Positions 27,701 to 36,055 of a DNA stretch of 64,000 nt are shown here, one piece after another. The notes under the pieces were generated by a model. The model ran no database searches. It was not told the DNA's origin and saw only the letters and a list, made by a program, of their open reading frames with translations. The stretch spans positions 248,001 to 312,000 of the forward strand of contig NZ_VYQF01000004.1 in NCBI RefSeq assembly GCF_008710285.1, in the 5' to 3' direction. Position 1 is the first letter of the stretch, and each line of letters opens with the position of its first letter. The stretch is from Ginsengibacter hankyongi (GTDB lineage: Bacteria; Bacteroidota; Bacteroidia; Chitinophagales; Chitinophagaceae). Position numbers and translations under genes: made by a program.

Positions 27701-28148
27701 GAAGAATGCATCGGTTTTAACTGCCGATTATTTTTCCAATTCTATTTTAATGAATAAAGGAAACCTGGCCGGTGGCAAAGCAGGTTTAAATTTTGCAACG
27801 ATGCCCTTGCCCTGGCTGGCGCAGTTAAGTCCATATAAAGATGCAGTAGTAGTAAATGCTAATAATGATAGTCTGCCCGATATATTAATGGTTGGAAATT
27901 TTTATGATAACAATATCCAGATGGGAAGAAACGATGCTGACTTTGGAACGATCTTAATAAATAAAGGTAATGGGCAATTTGATTGTGAAAGTATTAATGG
28001 TTTGCAGATTAAAGGGGAAGTTCGCCACATCAAAAAAATAAATATTGGCAGGGAGGAAGCTTATATTCTTGCAAGGAACAATGACAGCGTTATGGTTATA
28101 AAATTTAAAGACGATAGCCCTTTTAAAAAACGGGATAATAAATTTTAG
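24753..28148 (+). CDS. Second FG-GAP/VCBS lipoprotein with ASPIC/UnbV domain
   Basis: A 1131-residue paralogue of the preceding protein with the same order: lipobox FSSC (Cys24), N-terminal propeller (GAGDFNNDGLIDLFFS, VVDINNDGLLDIYIC), ASPIC/UnbV domain (LGAKVIVYDSNEIRTYEKYP, then VRGFQSS) and a C-terminal propeller (VDVNGDGNIDLIAGNEGL). Start is the ATG at 24753; an in-frame TTG at 24729 would add eight residues ahead of the signal peptide. It lies 44 bp after its paralogue and is surely in the same operon. Its 3' end overlaps, tail to tail by 26 bp, the minus-strand gene at 28123. Tandem duplication with divergence suggests different ligands for the two copies. Confidence 0.9.
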   Translation: MTYKIKRYLKLVVITFLLYLFSSCNHKKNAPVLFQVLDHNTTGLDFSNVLKPTKEFNVFKYMYFYNGSGVGAGDFNNDGLIDLFFSANQGNNKIYLNQGKLKFKDVTAEAKIPEDGAWSTGVSVVDINNDGLLDIYICRVGDYETLHSKNQLLICQGIDKNGVPFYKDEAHEYGLDFSGFSTQAVFFDYDGDGDLDMFLLNHSVHQNGTFAPRNNFLGTYNVLSGDRLYRNDGNNKFTDVTKESAINSSAISYGLGIGVSDIDLDGWPDLYVGNDFHENDYLYINQHNGTFKEDLTNRIMHTSQFSMGVDIADINNDAYPDIISMDMLPSDRTILKSSLGEDEYNTFYMKIGYGYNYQYTRNNLQLNRRNGMFSETGLYSGVAASDWSWSPLWMDFDNDGLKDLFISNGIPKRLNDMDYVNYISDDEIQQKLRENVTDEKDLGLIKKFPEIKLPNKFFKNEGDVKFADIGDEIGDNRPTFSNGAIYADLDNDGDLDVVVNNLEDPALIYENKSNDAKNKPYIDIKLTGSAKNINALGAKVIVYDSNEIRTYEKYPVRGFQSSMEIPIHIGLYKTKVDSILLIWPDNTYQTIDWQNNISRQIKFQYHAGLPKYDYSRLTNHWKNPGREMVDITKNVNLNFKPEENPFNEFDREPLIPFMVSREGPALAVGDASGDGLDDVFIGSSKGNKSAIFFQRPGGKFEKSDQPGLDSDSTYEDVDAAWVDVNNDGTTDLVIASGGNEYYGNDKYQQPRLYLNDGHEHFTLLDHAFDNIYLTASCVVPYDFNGDGYADLFIGGRAVPWEYGQVPQSYLLENDKQGHFKDVTAQYSSELSKVGFVRSALWFDINKDGRKDLIISPEWGEVCAFINENGSFKKQLLTDKKGWWNFTLPVDVNGDGNIDLIAGNEGLNNRLTASSTEPVRLYFNDFDDNGKKEQVLTYYLDGHEIPFANKDELQKQIPVIKKRFLYASDFAKASLDEIFSADKLKNASVLTADYFSNSILMNKGNLAGGKAGLNFATMPLPWLAQLSPYKDAVVVNANNDSLPDILMVGNFYDNNIQMGRNDADFGTILINKGNGQFDCESINGLQIKGEVRHIKKINIGREEAYILARNNDSVMVIKFKDDSPFKKRDNKF

Positions 28149-29064
28149 TGATCCATTTTGAAGTGTCGGGCTCTTCCATCCTGTTGGTTACTAAAGATTC
28201 GAAAGGTATAGCCGGAGACGACAAAGCATGGTCAGTCATAAATATTCCCATCTGCCTGATGGCCTCATTAGCTGTATATGCTCCGCCGGTAACCTGCCCT
28301 ACCAAAATTTTTCCAGGGACCATTCTTTTAATAAGGTACATATGGTTTTGAGGTATTACCACATTTACCGGGATCGCCACCTGGGATTTATATATTCCGC
28401 TATCCTGCCATATATGCAACATAGGGAAATTGGTTTCCTTAGCATGATTCAATGCGATGTAGGTTTTAATTCCATTTATCAAATCATAAATTTTTTGTGT
28501 AGTGGGATATTGAGGCGATGAAAAATTGGTTGTTACCAATAGGGTATCTTTAACTAAAATTTGATCTATGTGCATGCCATAAACATTTTCGGGCTTATCA
28601 AGGAATGCTTTCATGCTCTTCATGATATTCAATAGGTTGTTATTTATCTTTTTCGATTCCCAATAAAGATGCAGCCTGTTTATCGGGTTCGCAGTTGTTT
28701 CGAGTCCATATTTCCATTCTACCTGGATGCTATCGGGATTGAGCGGTAAGAATATCATAGTTCCGCTTATGCTAAATCCATTAGCCTGCGTTTCAATTAA
28801 AATCGCGTTATATTTAATTTCAGTTATTAAATATCGGCATCCTTCATAGTTAAATATATCTTTATTAGATACACTATCATGTATTATCGTTCCCGGCCAC
28901 CACTTTGGCCATTTAGTCTCATTCATCACATACCGGGACGCACTGTTCATAACACAATGGATTTTTACAACAATAGAGCTATTTACATTTTTTGGTAAAA
29001 ACACATATGCATACGTTACCAACAAACCAATTAAGACTACAACTATTATTAGCCACTTTTTCAT
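28123..29064 (-). CDS. Membrane-anchored SRPBCC plus GyrI-like effector-binding protein
   Basis: A 313-residue protein with one N-terminal membrane helix (LIIVVVLIGLLVTYAYVFL). The first half looks like an SRPBCC (START-like) domain (VMNETKWPKWWPG, then IQVEWKYGLETTANPINRLH), the second like a GyrI/AraC effector-binding domain (QKIYDLINGIKTYIALNHAK and KILVGQVTGGAYTANEAIRQ, ending KWITKIYYPVF). Proteins with this pairing are common in Bacteroidota and may sense or bind a small hydrophobic molecule in the periplasm; none is well studied. No helix-turn-helix is present, so it is not itself a transcription factor. It overlaps the end of the VCBS gene by 26 bp and is divergent from the GH65 gene at 29233. 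Confidence 0.72.
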   Translation of the reverse strand: MKKWLIIVVVLIGLLVTYAYVFLPKNVNSSIVVKIHCVMNSASRYVMNETKWPKWWPGTIIHDSVSNKDIFNYEGCRYLITEIKYNAILIETQANGFSISGTMIFLPLNPDSIQVEWKYGLETTANPINRLHLYWESKKINNNLLNIMKSMKAFLDKPENVYGMHIDQILVKDTLLVTTNFSSPQYPTTQKIYDLINGIKTYIALNHAKETNFPMLHIWQDSGIYKSQVAIPVNVVIPQNHMYLIKRMVPGKILVGQVTGGAYTANEAIRQMGIFMTDHALSSPAIPFESLVTNRMEEPDTSKWITKIYYPVF

Positions 29065-29232
29065 TCATCAATACATTAAGGTGGCTGCAAAGTAACTAAT
29101 CGCCGTTTAAAACATTTCAAAATAATGTCAAAAGCGTTTCTGGAAAATTTTTTGTCACGGTAGCCGCTTTGTAATTTTATTAAACCAAATAACATTAATT
29201 TACACGTCTTATATTTTTATAAACTGCCTGGT

Positions 29233-31263
29233 ATGAAAAAATTGGTTGTCCTGTTTCTGTTGCATTTCGTCTATCTTTTTTGTTTCTCCCAAAAAATTGA
29301 TTCCTGGAAAATAGCTGCTGATAAAATAGATCCCAACAATTATTATGGAGAAACGGTGGCTAACGGGGTGATAGGAATTGTGTCGTCTCCCATTCCATTG
29401 CAATGTAAAGATGTGGTACTTAACGGCGCCTACGACCAATATGGCCGTGGACGAGTGAGTAATTTTTTGAAGAGTTTTAACCTGGTGAATATGTACCTCG
29501 ATATTGACGGGCATCGGATTGGCGCGGGTGATGCCGCAAATATGCAACAGGTATTGGATATGAAGCATGCAAATCTTACAACAACTTTCGATTACGCCGA
29601 TAAGGCAAAAGTTTCTTATACTTATTATGCATTACGAAATCTTCCTTACACAGTATTGGTTGATGTAACTATCACTGCAAAAAAAGATATCGAAATAATT
29701 CCTGCAAGTGTAATGGAAGCGCCGGATGAATTAAAAGATGTGCAGAATTATTACAACCAGATAGACAGGCCGCACGTAACACTAAGCCTGCTTTCTTCAA
29801 TTGCAAAAAGCCCGACGGGCAAATTAACCCTCGCATCTTCAACTACATTTTTGTTTGATGAACCGCATGGTTCTGAGCCGCAATTAATTCACGAGATGTG
29901 GGATAATAATATGCATTTATCAAAATTTAAAAAGAATTTAAAAGCGGGAACAGTTTACCATTTTGCCATCGCCGGTGCATCTATAACCACGGCCCAGCAT
30001 GACGATCCATTGAATGAAGCGGAGCGGTATGTTATTTATGCAAAGCTGCAGGGCACGCAAAAATTAATTCAATTTCATAATGCCGCATGGGATAGTTTAT
30101 GGAAGAGCGATATAATTATTAATGGTGATGATGCAAGCCAGCGGGATGTGCATGCTGCTATGTATCATCTGTATTCATTTGTAAGAGAAGGAACATCTTA
30201 TAGCCCGTCACCCATGGGTTTAAGCGGATTGGGTTATAACGGCCACGTATTTTGGGATGCTGAATTATGGATGTTTCCTGCAATATTGGTGCTTCATCCT
30301 GAAATGGCAAAAAGTATGGTTGAATATCGTTTTCAAAGACTGGCTGAAGCAAAGCACAATGCATTTGCCCACGGTTATAAAGGCGCCATGTATCCATGGG
30401 AAAGCGCAGCTACCGGCAACGAAGAAACGCCGGTGTGGGCATTGAGTGGCCCCTTCGAACATCATATTACCGCCGACGTTGCTATCGCCGCGTGGAATTA
30501 TTTTGCCGTAACACAGGATACTTCTTGGTTAAGAGAAAAAGGCTTCCCCATAATTAAAGCATGCGCTGATTTTTGGGCAAGCCGTGTCGAAAAAAATGGT
30601 CCGGGTAAATATGATATAAAAAATGTAGTTGCCGCCGATGAATGGGCCGAGAATGTTGACAATAATGCCTTTACTAACGCTGCCGCAAAAGCGAATTTAA
30701 ACTATGCAGTTATGGCTGCAAATATTTTGCATGAGCCGGTAGATAATGAATGGATAGATGTAGAAAAGAATATCCCGATTTTAAAATTGAACGACGGGGT
30801 AACGGCTGAATTTGAAGGATACCATGGGCAAAAAATTAAACAAGTGGATGTAAACCTGCTGGCCTATCCATTAAAAGAGATAACAGATCCACAACAGATA
30901 AGAAAAGATCTGACCTATTATGAAGACCGGGTAGGAGAAGGCTCTCCCGCAATGACTCATGCAATTTTTGCTTTATTATATGCAAAGTTAAACGAACCGG
31001 ACAAAGCTTGGAATGCATTTAAAGAATCATTTATTCCTAATAAAAAAGAACCCTTTGGCGTTTTGGCAGAAACTGCGGGAGGTACCAATCCATATTTTGC
31101 AACAGGTGCCGGGGGATTTTTGCAAAGTGTGCTTATGGGCTTCGGCGGACTTGATATAACTCCCCGGGGAATAACTCAAATAAAAACTTCTTTGCCAAAA
31201 CAATGGAAATCCTTAATTTTAACCGGTATCGGGAAAGATAAAAAAACATTTACGATAAATTGA
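29233..31263 (+). CDS. Glycoside hydrolase family 65 enzyme (acid trehalase / disaccharide phosphorylase group), secreted
   Basis: A 676-residue exported enzyme with a signal peptide ending near FCFSQ. It has the GH65 layout: N-terminal beta-sandwich (to about 270), linker, (alpha/alpha)6 barrel and short C-terminal domain. Catalytic-barrel motifs are GHVFWDAELWMFP (337-349), GYKGAMYPWES (381-391), GNEETPVWALSGPFEHH and AADEWAENVDNNAFTN (467-482), whose Glu470 is the likely general acid. Exported Bacteroidota members resemble acid trehalase-type hydrolases more than cytosolic phosphorylases, so cleavage of an alpha-linked disaccharide in the periplasm is the best guess. It leads into the downstream gene with a 4-bp overlap. 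Confidence 0.88.
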   Translation: MKKLVVLFLLHFVYLFCFSQKIDSWKIAADKIDPNNYYGETVANGVIGIVSSPIPLQCKDVVLNGAYDQYGRGRVSNFLKSFNLVNMYLDIDGHRIGAGDAANMQQVLDMKHANLTTTFDYADKAKVSYTYYALRNLPYTVLVDVTITAKKDIEIIPASVMEAPDELKDVQNYYNQIDRPHVTLSLLSSIAKSPTGKLTLASSTTFLFDEPHGSEPQLIHEMWDNNMHLSKFKKNLKAGTVYHFAIAGASITTAQHDDPLNEAERYVIYAKLQGTQKLIQFHNAAWDSLWKSDIIINGDDASQRDVHAAMYHLYSFVREGTSYSPSPMGLSGLGYNGHVFWDAELWMFPAILVLHPEMAKSMVEYRFQRLAEAKHNAFAHGYKGAMYPWESAATGNEETPVWALSGPFEHHITADVAIAAWNYFAVTQDTSWLREKGFPIIKACADFWASRVEKNGPGKYDIKNVVAADEWAENVDNNAFTNAAAKANLNYAVMAANILHEPVDNEWIDVEKNIPILKLNDGVTAEFEGYHGQKIKQVDVNLLAYPLKEITDPQQIRKDLTYYEDRVGEGSPAMTHAIFALLYAKLNEPDKAWNAFKESFIPNKKEPFGVLAETAGGTNPYFATGAGGFLQSVLMGFGGLDITPRGITQIKTSLPKQWKSLILTGIGKDKKTFTIN

Positions 31264-31835
31264 TACTGAAAAAGACAACTGCTTTATTTTTCATCACTCT
31301 GTTTTTATTCAATCTTTTTGGATACAGGTTTGTTTTTACCTATATGCAGCAGAAAGTATCAGATCAGCTGGAAGTGAAGCTGGATAAGAGTTTATACAGT
31401 GATGCGGACCTGATTGAATTAAAAGTTCCGATGAATCTTCCTTATCAAACTAACTGGTCGGCCTATCAAAGATATAACGGTGAAATTGAGATGGATGGCA
31501 TCATGTACAAATATGTAAAAAGAAAAGTATCTAATGATACGCTTTACTTAATGTGCATACCGAACACTAAAAAAATGACACTTGAAACAGCCAAGAATGA
31601 TTTTTTCAAGATGTCTAATGATTTAACCCAAAATAACAATTCAAAGAAGTCTGATAATTCCAAAACGATATCGTTTAAAATTCTCCAGGGCGAATATGAT
31701 CAGTATTCATTCGCTTTGCATACCGTAAACCCTTATGAAAATAATATGAATTCATGGCCTGCTGTGGATTCAGAATCATTAATTTCTTCTCCACACGTTT
31801 CTCCTGAACAGCCTCCTGATCAGTTGGGAGCATAA
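31260..31835 (+). CDS. Conserved membrane-anchored hypothetical protein (Bacteroidota)
   Basis: A 191-residue protein. The start is TTG at 31260, overlapping the GH65 stop as TTGA; the first internal ATG would delete half of the N-terminal membrane helix (TTALFFITLFLFNLFGYRFV), so TTG is preferred. The outward part has SDADLIELKVPMNLPYQTNW, YNGEIEMDGIMYKYVKRKVS and a Pro-rich tail ending SSPHVSPEQPPDQLG. I recall similar proteins as frequent, uncharacterised Bacteroidota proteins, sometimes near TonB receptor genes. Single membrane pass or uncleaved signal; no enzyme motif. Translational coupling to GH65 suggests co-expression, but a direct link in function is only inferred. Confidence 0.68.
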   Translation: MILKKTTALFFITLFLFNLFGYRFVFTYMQQKVSDQLEVKLDKSLYSDADLIELKVPMNLPYQTNWSAYQRYNGEIEMDGIMYKYVKRKVSNDTLYLMCIPNTKKMTLETAKNDFFKMSNDLTQNNNSKKSDNSKTISFKILQGEYDQYSFALHTVNPYENNMNSWPAVDSESLISSPHVSPEQPPDQLGA

Positions 31836-31930
31836 TTTCTTATTAGTTAATTAAAGTCTTCGCTTTGATAGTTACCATGGTAATGTATCAATTGTATTTA
31901 TTGATTGGTCGTTCAAATTTTTTTTCTTGT

Positions 31931-33259
31931 ATGAGGAAATTCCTTTTATTTTCTTGCAGTGTTATTATACTGTGGGGATGTAATTCAAAAAAAGACTACG
32001 TAGCTGTTTTTAATAACCCCATCCTGTTTTGCAAAACTGTTTACCAGTTAAACGGGGTGGTAATGGGAAATAATTTCAGCCCCATTGTTGCATCGAGAAA
32101 TTATTTGTATGCAAGCATCGCTGCCTACGAGGTAATAGCTGCGGGCTATCCGGAAAAATATCAATCACTCGCAGGCCAGCTTAATGGGCTTAAATCAATG
32201 CCTCGCCCCGGAGAAGGCAAAAAAATAAATTTCGAATTTGCTTCCTTACTGGCCTATTGCAATTTAGGCAGCTCAGTTACTTTTCCTGAAGGAAGCATGG
32301 ACGAATATGTAGATAGTCTTAAAAAGCTCGCAACCGACCATGGAATGCCTACAGATGTTTTTAATAATTCTGTTGCATTTTCTGATACCATTTCGCATGC
32401 AATTTTAAACTGGAGTAAAAAGGATAATTATGCTCAAACAAGAAGTGCAGAAAAATATTCGGTAACTGATGAGCCTGGCAGGTGGGTGCCCACACCTCCT
32501 GCTTATGCTTCAGCAATGGAGCCACACTGGAACCAGATAAGGACGCTGGTAATGGATAGTGCTACTGAGTTTGTTCCCCCGCCACCATACCCGTTTAACG
32601 TAAAGGATAGCAACAGCGACTATTACAAGCAGGTAATGCTTATAAAAAATGCGATAGAAAACCTGACGCCGGAACAAAAGCATATAGCAGATTTTTGGGA
32701 CGATAATCCTTTTAAATTAAACGTGTCCGGACATGTTATGTTTGGAAGCAAAAAGTTTTCCCCTCCCGGCCACTGGATGAGCATTGTAGGGATCGCGGCT
32801 GAAAAATCCAAAGCCGACTTCCCGACTACCGTTTATGCCTATGCGAAAACCAGCATTGCTTTATTCGACGCTTTTATTCAATGTTGGGACGAAAAATATC
32901 GCCACAATACCGTGCGGCCTGAAACAGTGATTAATAAGTATTTTGATGCCGGCTGGCAACCCTATTTGCAAACTCCTCCATTTCCTGAATATACATGTGG
33001 CCACTCCACTTGCTCCTCGGCAGCAGCCGAAGTCTTAACGAGTGTTTTTGGCGACAACTTTTCTTATACCGATTCTACTGAGCTTGAATTTGGAATTAAA
33101 AACCGTAGTTATAAATCCTTCAGGGATGCTGCTGAAGAAAATAACTGGGCAAGATTTTACGGCGGAATTCATTTTCACCATTCCTGTATTGTCAGCACAG
33201 AATATGGAAAGAAAGTAGGTGAGCTGGTGGTGAATCGTTTGAAAATGAAAAAGGGATAA
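31931..33259 (+). CDS. Vanadium-dependent haloperoxidase-type (PAP2 superfamily) lipoprotein, copy 1
   Basis: A 442-residue protein starting at the ATG at 31931, which gives a clean lipoprotein signal (MRKFLLFSCSVIILWGC, Cys17); the frame stays open back to 31865 but that extension is not signal-like. The vanadate/phosphate pocket of the vanadium haloperoxidase group is visible: Lys322 and Arg329 in KYRHNTVRPE, TCGHS at 355-359 with His358, and Arg408 with His414 in ARFYGGIHFHH. Spacings match vanadium chloroperoxidase (Lys353/Arg360, SGH 402-404, Arg490/His496). The usual Ser of SGH is replaced by Cys356. Function could be halide oxidation or acid phosphatase activity. First of three paralogues in this run. 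Confidence 0.87.
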   Translation: MRKFLLFSCSVIILWGCNSKKDYVAVFNNPILFCKTVYQLNGVVMGNNFSPIVASRNYLYASIAAYEVIAAGYPEKYQSLAGQLNGLKSMPRPGEGKKINFEFASLLAYCNLGSSVTFPEGSMDEYVDSLKKLATDHGMPTDVFNNSVAFSDTISHAILNWSKKDNYAQTRSAEKYSVTDEPGRWVPTPPAYASAMEPHWNQIRTLVMDSATEFVPPPPYPFNVKDSNSDYYKQVMLIKNAIENLTPEQKHIADFWDDNPFKLNVSGHVMFGSKKFSPPGHWMSIVGIAAEKSKADFPTTVYAYAKTSIALFDAFIQCWDEKYRHNTVRPETVINKYFDAGWQPYLQTPPFPEYTCGHSTCSSAAAEVLTSVFGDNFSYTDSTELEFGIKNRSYKSFRDAAEENNWARFYGGIHFHHSCIVSTEYGKKVGELVVNRLKMKKG

Positions 33260-33289
33260 ATAATTTATTAAACTAAAAATATTTGAAAG

Positions 33290-34156
33290 TTGAAGTTTTT
33301 AGCTGAAAAGAAAATTTACTACACATTGCGAATTGCTTCTGCCATGTGCTTCATAGGTCATGGTTCATTTGGAATTATTACCAAATCTATCTGGAGTAAT
33401 TATTTTGGTGTATTTGGAATTTCACCTGGTACGTCCTATCACTTAATGCCAATTGTAGGGAGCATCGATGTATTAATGGGTATTATCATTCTGGTATACC
33501 CAATGCGTGCGATTATAACATGGCTGGTTATATGGGGTGCAGTCACCGCTTTGCTAAGGCCATTATCTGGTGAGCCATTTGCCGAATTTATTGAACGTTC
33601 CGGAAATTTTGGAGCTCCGCTGGCACTCATTATTCTTTCTGGTTACGCTGGCGACACGTTAAAAAAAATGCTGTCCCCGGTAAAACCGGCTGCTCTTGTT
33701 GATACGAAATTATTAAGGGCGGTAACCACTTGCCTACGGTTTGTGGTGTGTTTTCTTTTTGTTGGGCACGGATGGCTTAATATAATAGACAAAAAAGATT
33801 TGGTTGACCTGTACATGAGGTTGGGCTTTGTTAATCCTGTTAAAACAGCGGGGTTTATTGGCATATTCGAAATTGTTGCCGGGCTTTGGGTTTTGATCCG
33901 TCCGATCCGCTCATTTGTATTGTTACTGTTTGTATGGAAAATAATAAGCGAGCTTTTTTATCCGCACTATGAAATATTTGAATGGATAGAGCGTGGAGGA
34001 AGCTATGGCGCAATCCTGGCACTTTGGTTCGCTTTAGGCATTCCATCATCCGTTGCAAAAAAGGATTTAGTGGGCAAATCAGGTTCCCGTTGGCTCAATT
34101 ATAACCGGGCAAGAATAAATTTTTCATTACCTGTTTATAAAATGCTATTTAAATGA
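33290..34156 (+). CDS. DoxX-like membrane protein with internal tandem duplication
   Basis: A 288-residue membrane protein with a probable TTG start at 33290 (no ATG precedes the first helix). It contains two copies of one module: residues about 14-120 (CFIGHGSFGII ... IVGSIDVLMGIIILVYPMRA ... FAEFIERSGNFGAPLAL) and about 147-255 (FLFVGHGWLNII ... GIFEIVAGLWVLIRPIRS ... EIFEWIERGGSYGAILAL). Each copy has about four helices and a shared GHG, a mid-helix acidic residue (D/E) and ER.G.(F/Y)GA. The module resembles the DoxX superfamily; fusion would give the pseudo-dimer that single-copy proteins make by pairing. It sits 30 bp after haloperoxidase copy 1 and overlaps the next gene by 4 bp (ATGA). 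Confidence 0.75.
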   Translation: MKFLAEKKIYYTLRIASAMCFIGHGSFGIITKSIWSNYFGVFGISPGTSYHLMPIVGSIDVLMGIIILVYPMRAIITWLVIWGAVTALLRPLSGEPFAEFIERSGNFGAPLALIILSGYAGDTLKKMLSPVKPAALVDTKLLRAVTTCLRFVVCFLFVGHGWLNIIDKKDLVDLYMRLGFVNPVKTAGFIGIFEIVAGLWVLIRPIRSFVLLLFVWKIISELFYPHYEIFEWIERGGSYGAILALWFALGIPSSVAKKDLVGKSGSRWLNYNRARINFSLPVYKMLFK

Positions 34157-34578
34157 AAAAACTACTGTTTATATGTATTATTATTTCTTCCTGTAACAAT
34201 AGCAGCAGTAATAAAATTGATCCCAAGCATATTGAAAGTTTAGCATTAGATTTTATGAAAGCAAGTGTTATTCCTCAAATGAAAGACCCGAAACCTTATG
34301 AAATAGTGGGAGCAAAAGTGGTGACGAAAACTGTGGCGGATAACATCAACGACTACAGGTTTACGTATGAGCATTTATCACTGAGCCATGAAGATTCGGT
34401 TTTTAACAAGAAATGCCTCGACTCAGTAATTGAAATTTCGAAGCATCCGGATTCAATTGTAAGCATTACCGTAGACATTGGATACAAAACCAGGTACAAA
34501 CGCGGGGATATTGTAACAGATAGTATCAAATTAGGGTACAATTCCGAAAAGGATAAGGTAACCTTTTGGCCTTTTTAA
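34153..34578 (+). CDS. Small lipoprotein of unknown function
   Basis: A 141-residue protein whose signal is very short: MKKLLFICIIISSCNNSSSN with the lipobox Cys at 14. The mature part has DPKPYEIVGAKVVTKTVADN followed by YRFTYEHLSLSHED, and ends GYNSEKDKVTFWPF. It has an alpha/beta look and no catalytic motif I recognise. Its ATG overlaps the TGA of the tandem DoxX gene, so the two are translationally coupled and probably act together in the envelope. It lies between haloperoxidase copies 1 and 2 in the same operon. Confidence 0.7.
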   Translation: MKKLLFICIIISSCNNSSSNKIDPKHIESLALDFMKASVIPQMKDPKPYEIVGAKVVTKTVADNINDYRFTYEHLSLSHEDSVFNKKCLDSVIEISKHPDSIVSITVDIGYKTRYKRGDIVTDSIKLGYNSEKDKVTFWPF

Positions 34579-34636
34579 AATATTATTTCACCAATGTAAA
34601 ACGCAAAAAAGCAAAATCAATTCTTAAAAATAAAGT

Positions 34637-35989
34637 ATGAAAAGAAACCCGGTTTTTAGTTCAATGTTGTTGTTTACAGTAGTCTTTGTAATACTGTTCT
34701 CCTCCTGTACCCAGAAAAAAAATGACTACGTAAAGATTATGCATAATCCTTTTTTATATAACGATGTGGTGCATAAGCTGAATTATGTGATCATATACGA
34801 TATTTTTTCTCCCCCTGTCGCAGCCAGAGTTTTTGCGTATTCCAATCTTGCGGCGTATGAAGTACTAGCAAATAATAAAGACCATCTTTCTTCTTTAGAA
34901 GGAAAAGTAAAAGGATTGAATAATGTCCCGCGTCCTGCCGCAAATGCCAAAATTGATTATCCTTTTGCTTCTATAGTTGCTTTAATTAAAGTAGGAAATG
35001 CTCTTACCTTTTCAAGCGATACCATGAAGCTTCTTGCTGATTCAGTAAAATCGCTTGCTAAAGATGCCGGCATGCCCGATGACTTATTTGACGGTTCAGT
35101 GCAATTCGGTAACCAGGTTGCAGATTCAATTCTTTCCTGGAGCAAAAAAGATAACTATGCTCAAACTCGTGGATCACGTTTTACGATATCCAACCTGGAG
35201 GGCCACTGGACTCCAACACCTCCCGGATATTTCAGCGCCGTTGAACCTAAATGGCCCACGCTTAGATGTATGGTTATGGATTCGGCAAATATGTTTCCAC
35301 CGCCACCGCCAGTTCCTTTTAGTAAAGATTCTGCCAGTGAATTTTATAAAATGGCTAAAGAGGTGATGGTAACTGGCAATACGCTTGATTCAACCAAAAA
35401 ATGGATTGCCAATTTTTGGGATTGCAACAGTTTTAAATTACATGTGGAAGGCCATGCAATGTTTGCAACAAAAGCAATGACGCCTGGCGGGCATTGGATG
35501 GAAGTGGTTGGTACTATTTGCAGAAATAATAACGCAGACTTTTATAAAACTGCAGCTGCTTATACCGGCGCAAGTATTGGTATTTACGATGCATTTATTT
35601 GTTGTTGGTTTACAAAATATAAATTTGATGTTCTTCGTCCGGAAACGTATATAAATAAATATATTAACCAGGACTGGATGCCCTATCTGCAAACCCCCCC
35701 ATTTCCTGAGTATAACAGTGCCCACTCTACCATTTCAGCGGCAGCAGCTACAGTACTGGGGTCTATGTTTAAAAATACTGCTTTCAGAGATTCTTCGGAA
35801 CGGGAATGGGGATGGCCAGATCGTAGTTTTAAAACATCAGATGAGGCAGCAGTTGAAGTTTCTTACAGCAGGTTTTACGGAGGTATACATTACAAACCAT
35901 CTGTGTTGACAGCTTATGTGCAAGGCAAACAAATTGGCAATCTGGTGATGAGCAAATTAAACGCTAAGGAAGCAAAGAGTTTAAAATAA
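34637..35989 (+). CDS. Vanadium-dependent haloperoxidase-type lipoprotein, copy 2
   Basis: A 450-residue lipoprotein (LFSSC, Cys24) closely related to copy 1: both share KKNDYV/KKDYVA after the Cys, the WSKKDNYAQTR block, the PTPP.Y segment and YLQTPPFPEY. Pocket residues: Lys327 and Arg334 (KYKFDVLRPE), NSAHS at 360-364 with His363, Arg412 and His418 (SRFYGGIHYKP). Here the SGH Gly is replaced by Ala362 while the Ser is kept, the reverse of copy 1. Same uncertainty between haloperoxidase and phosphatase. The copies arose by duplication and have different pockets, so they may differ in substrate or activity. Confidence 0.87.
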   Translation: MKRNPVFSSMLLFTVVFVILFSSCTQKKNDYVKIMHNPFLYNDVVHKLNYVIIYDIFSPPVAARVFAYSNLAAYEVLANNKDHLSSLEGKVKGLNNVPRPAANAKIDYPFASIVALIKVGNALTFSSDTMKLLADSVKSLAKDAGMPDDLFDGSVQFGNQVADSILSWSKKDNYAQTRGSRFTISNLEGHWTPTPPGYFSAVEPKWPTLRCMVMDSANMFPPPPPVPFSKDSASEFYKMAKEVMVTGNTLDSTKKWIANFWDCNSFKLHVEGHAMFATKAMTPGGHWMEVVGTICRNNNADFYKTAAAYTGASIGIYDAFICCWFTKYKFDVLRPETYINKYINQDWMPYLQTPPFPEYNSAHSTISAAAATVLGSMFKNTAFRDSSEREWGWPDRSFKTSDEAAVEVSYSRFYGGIHYKPSVLTAYVQGKQIGNLVMSKLNAKEAKSLK

Positions 35990-36055
35990 AATCGTAGATC
36001 CAAATTGATTGAAACCAAATTTTAAAAATAATTATCAATCCAAAAAAAACTTTTT

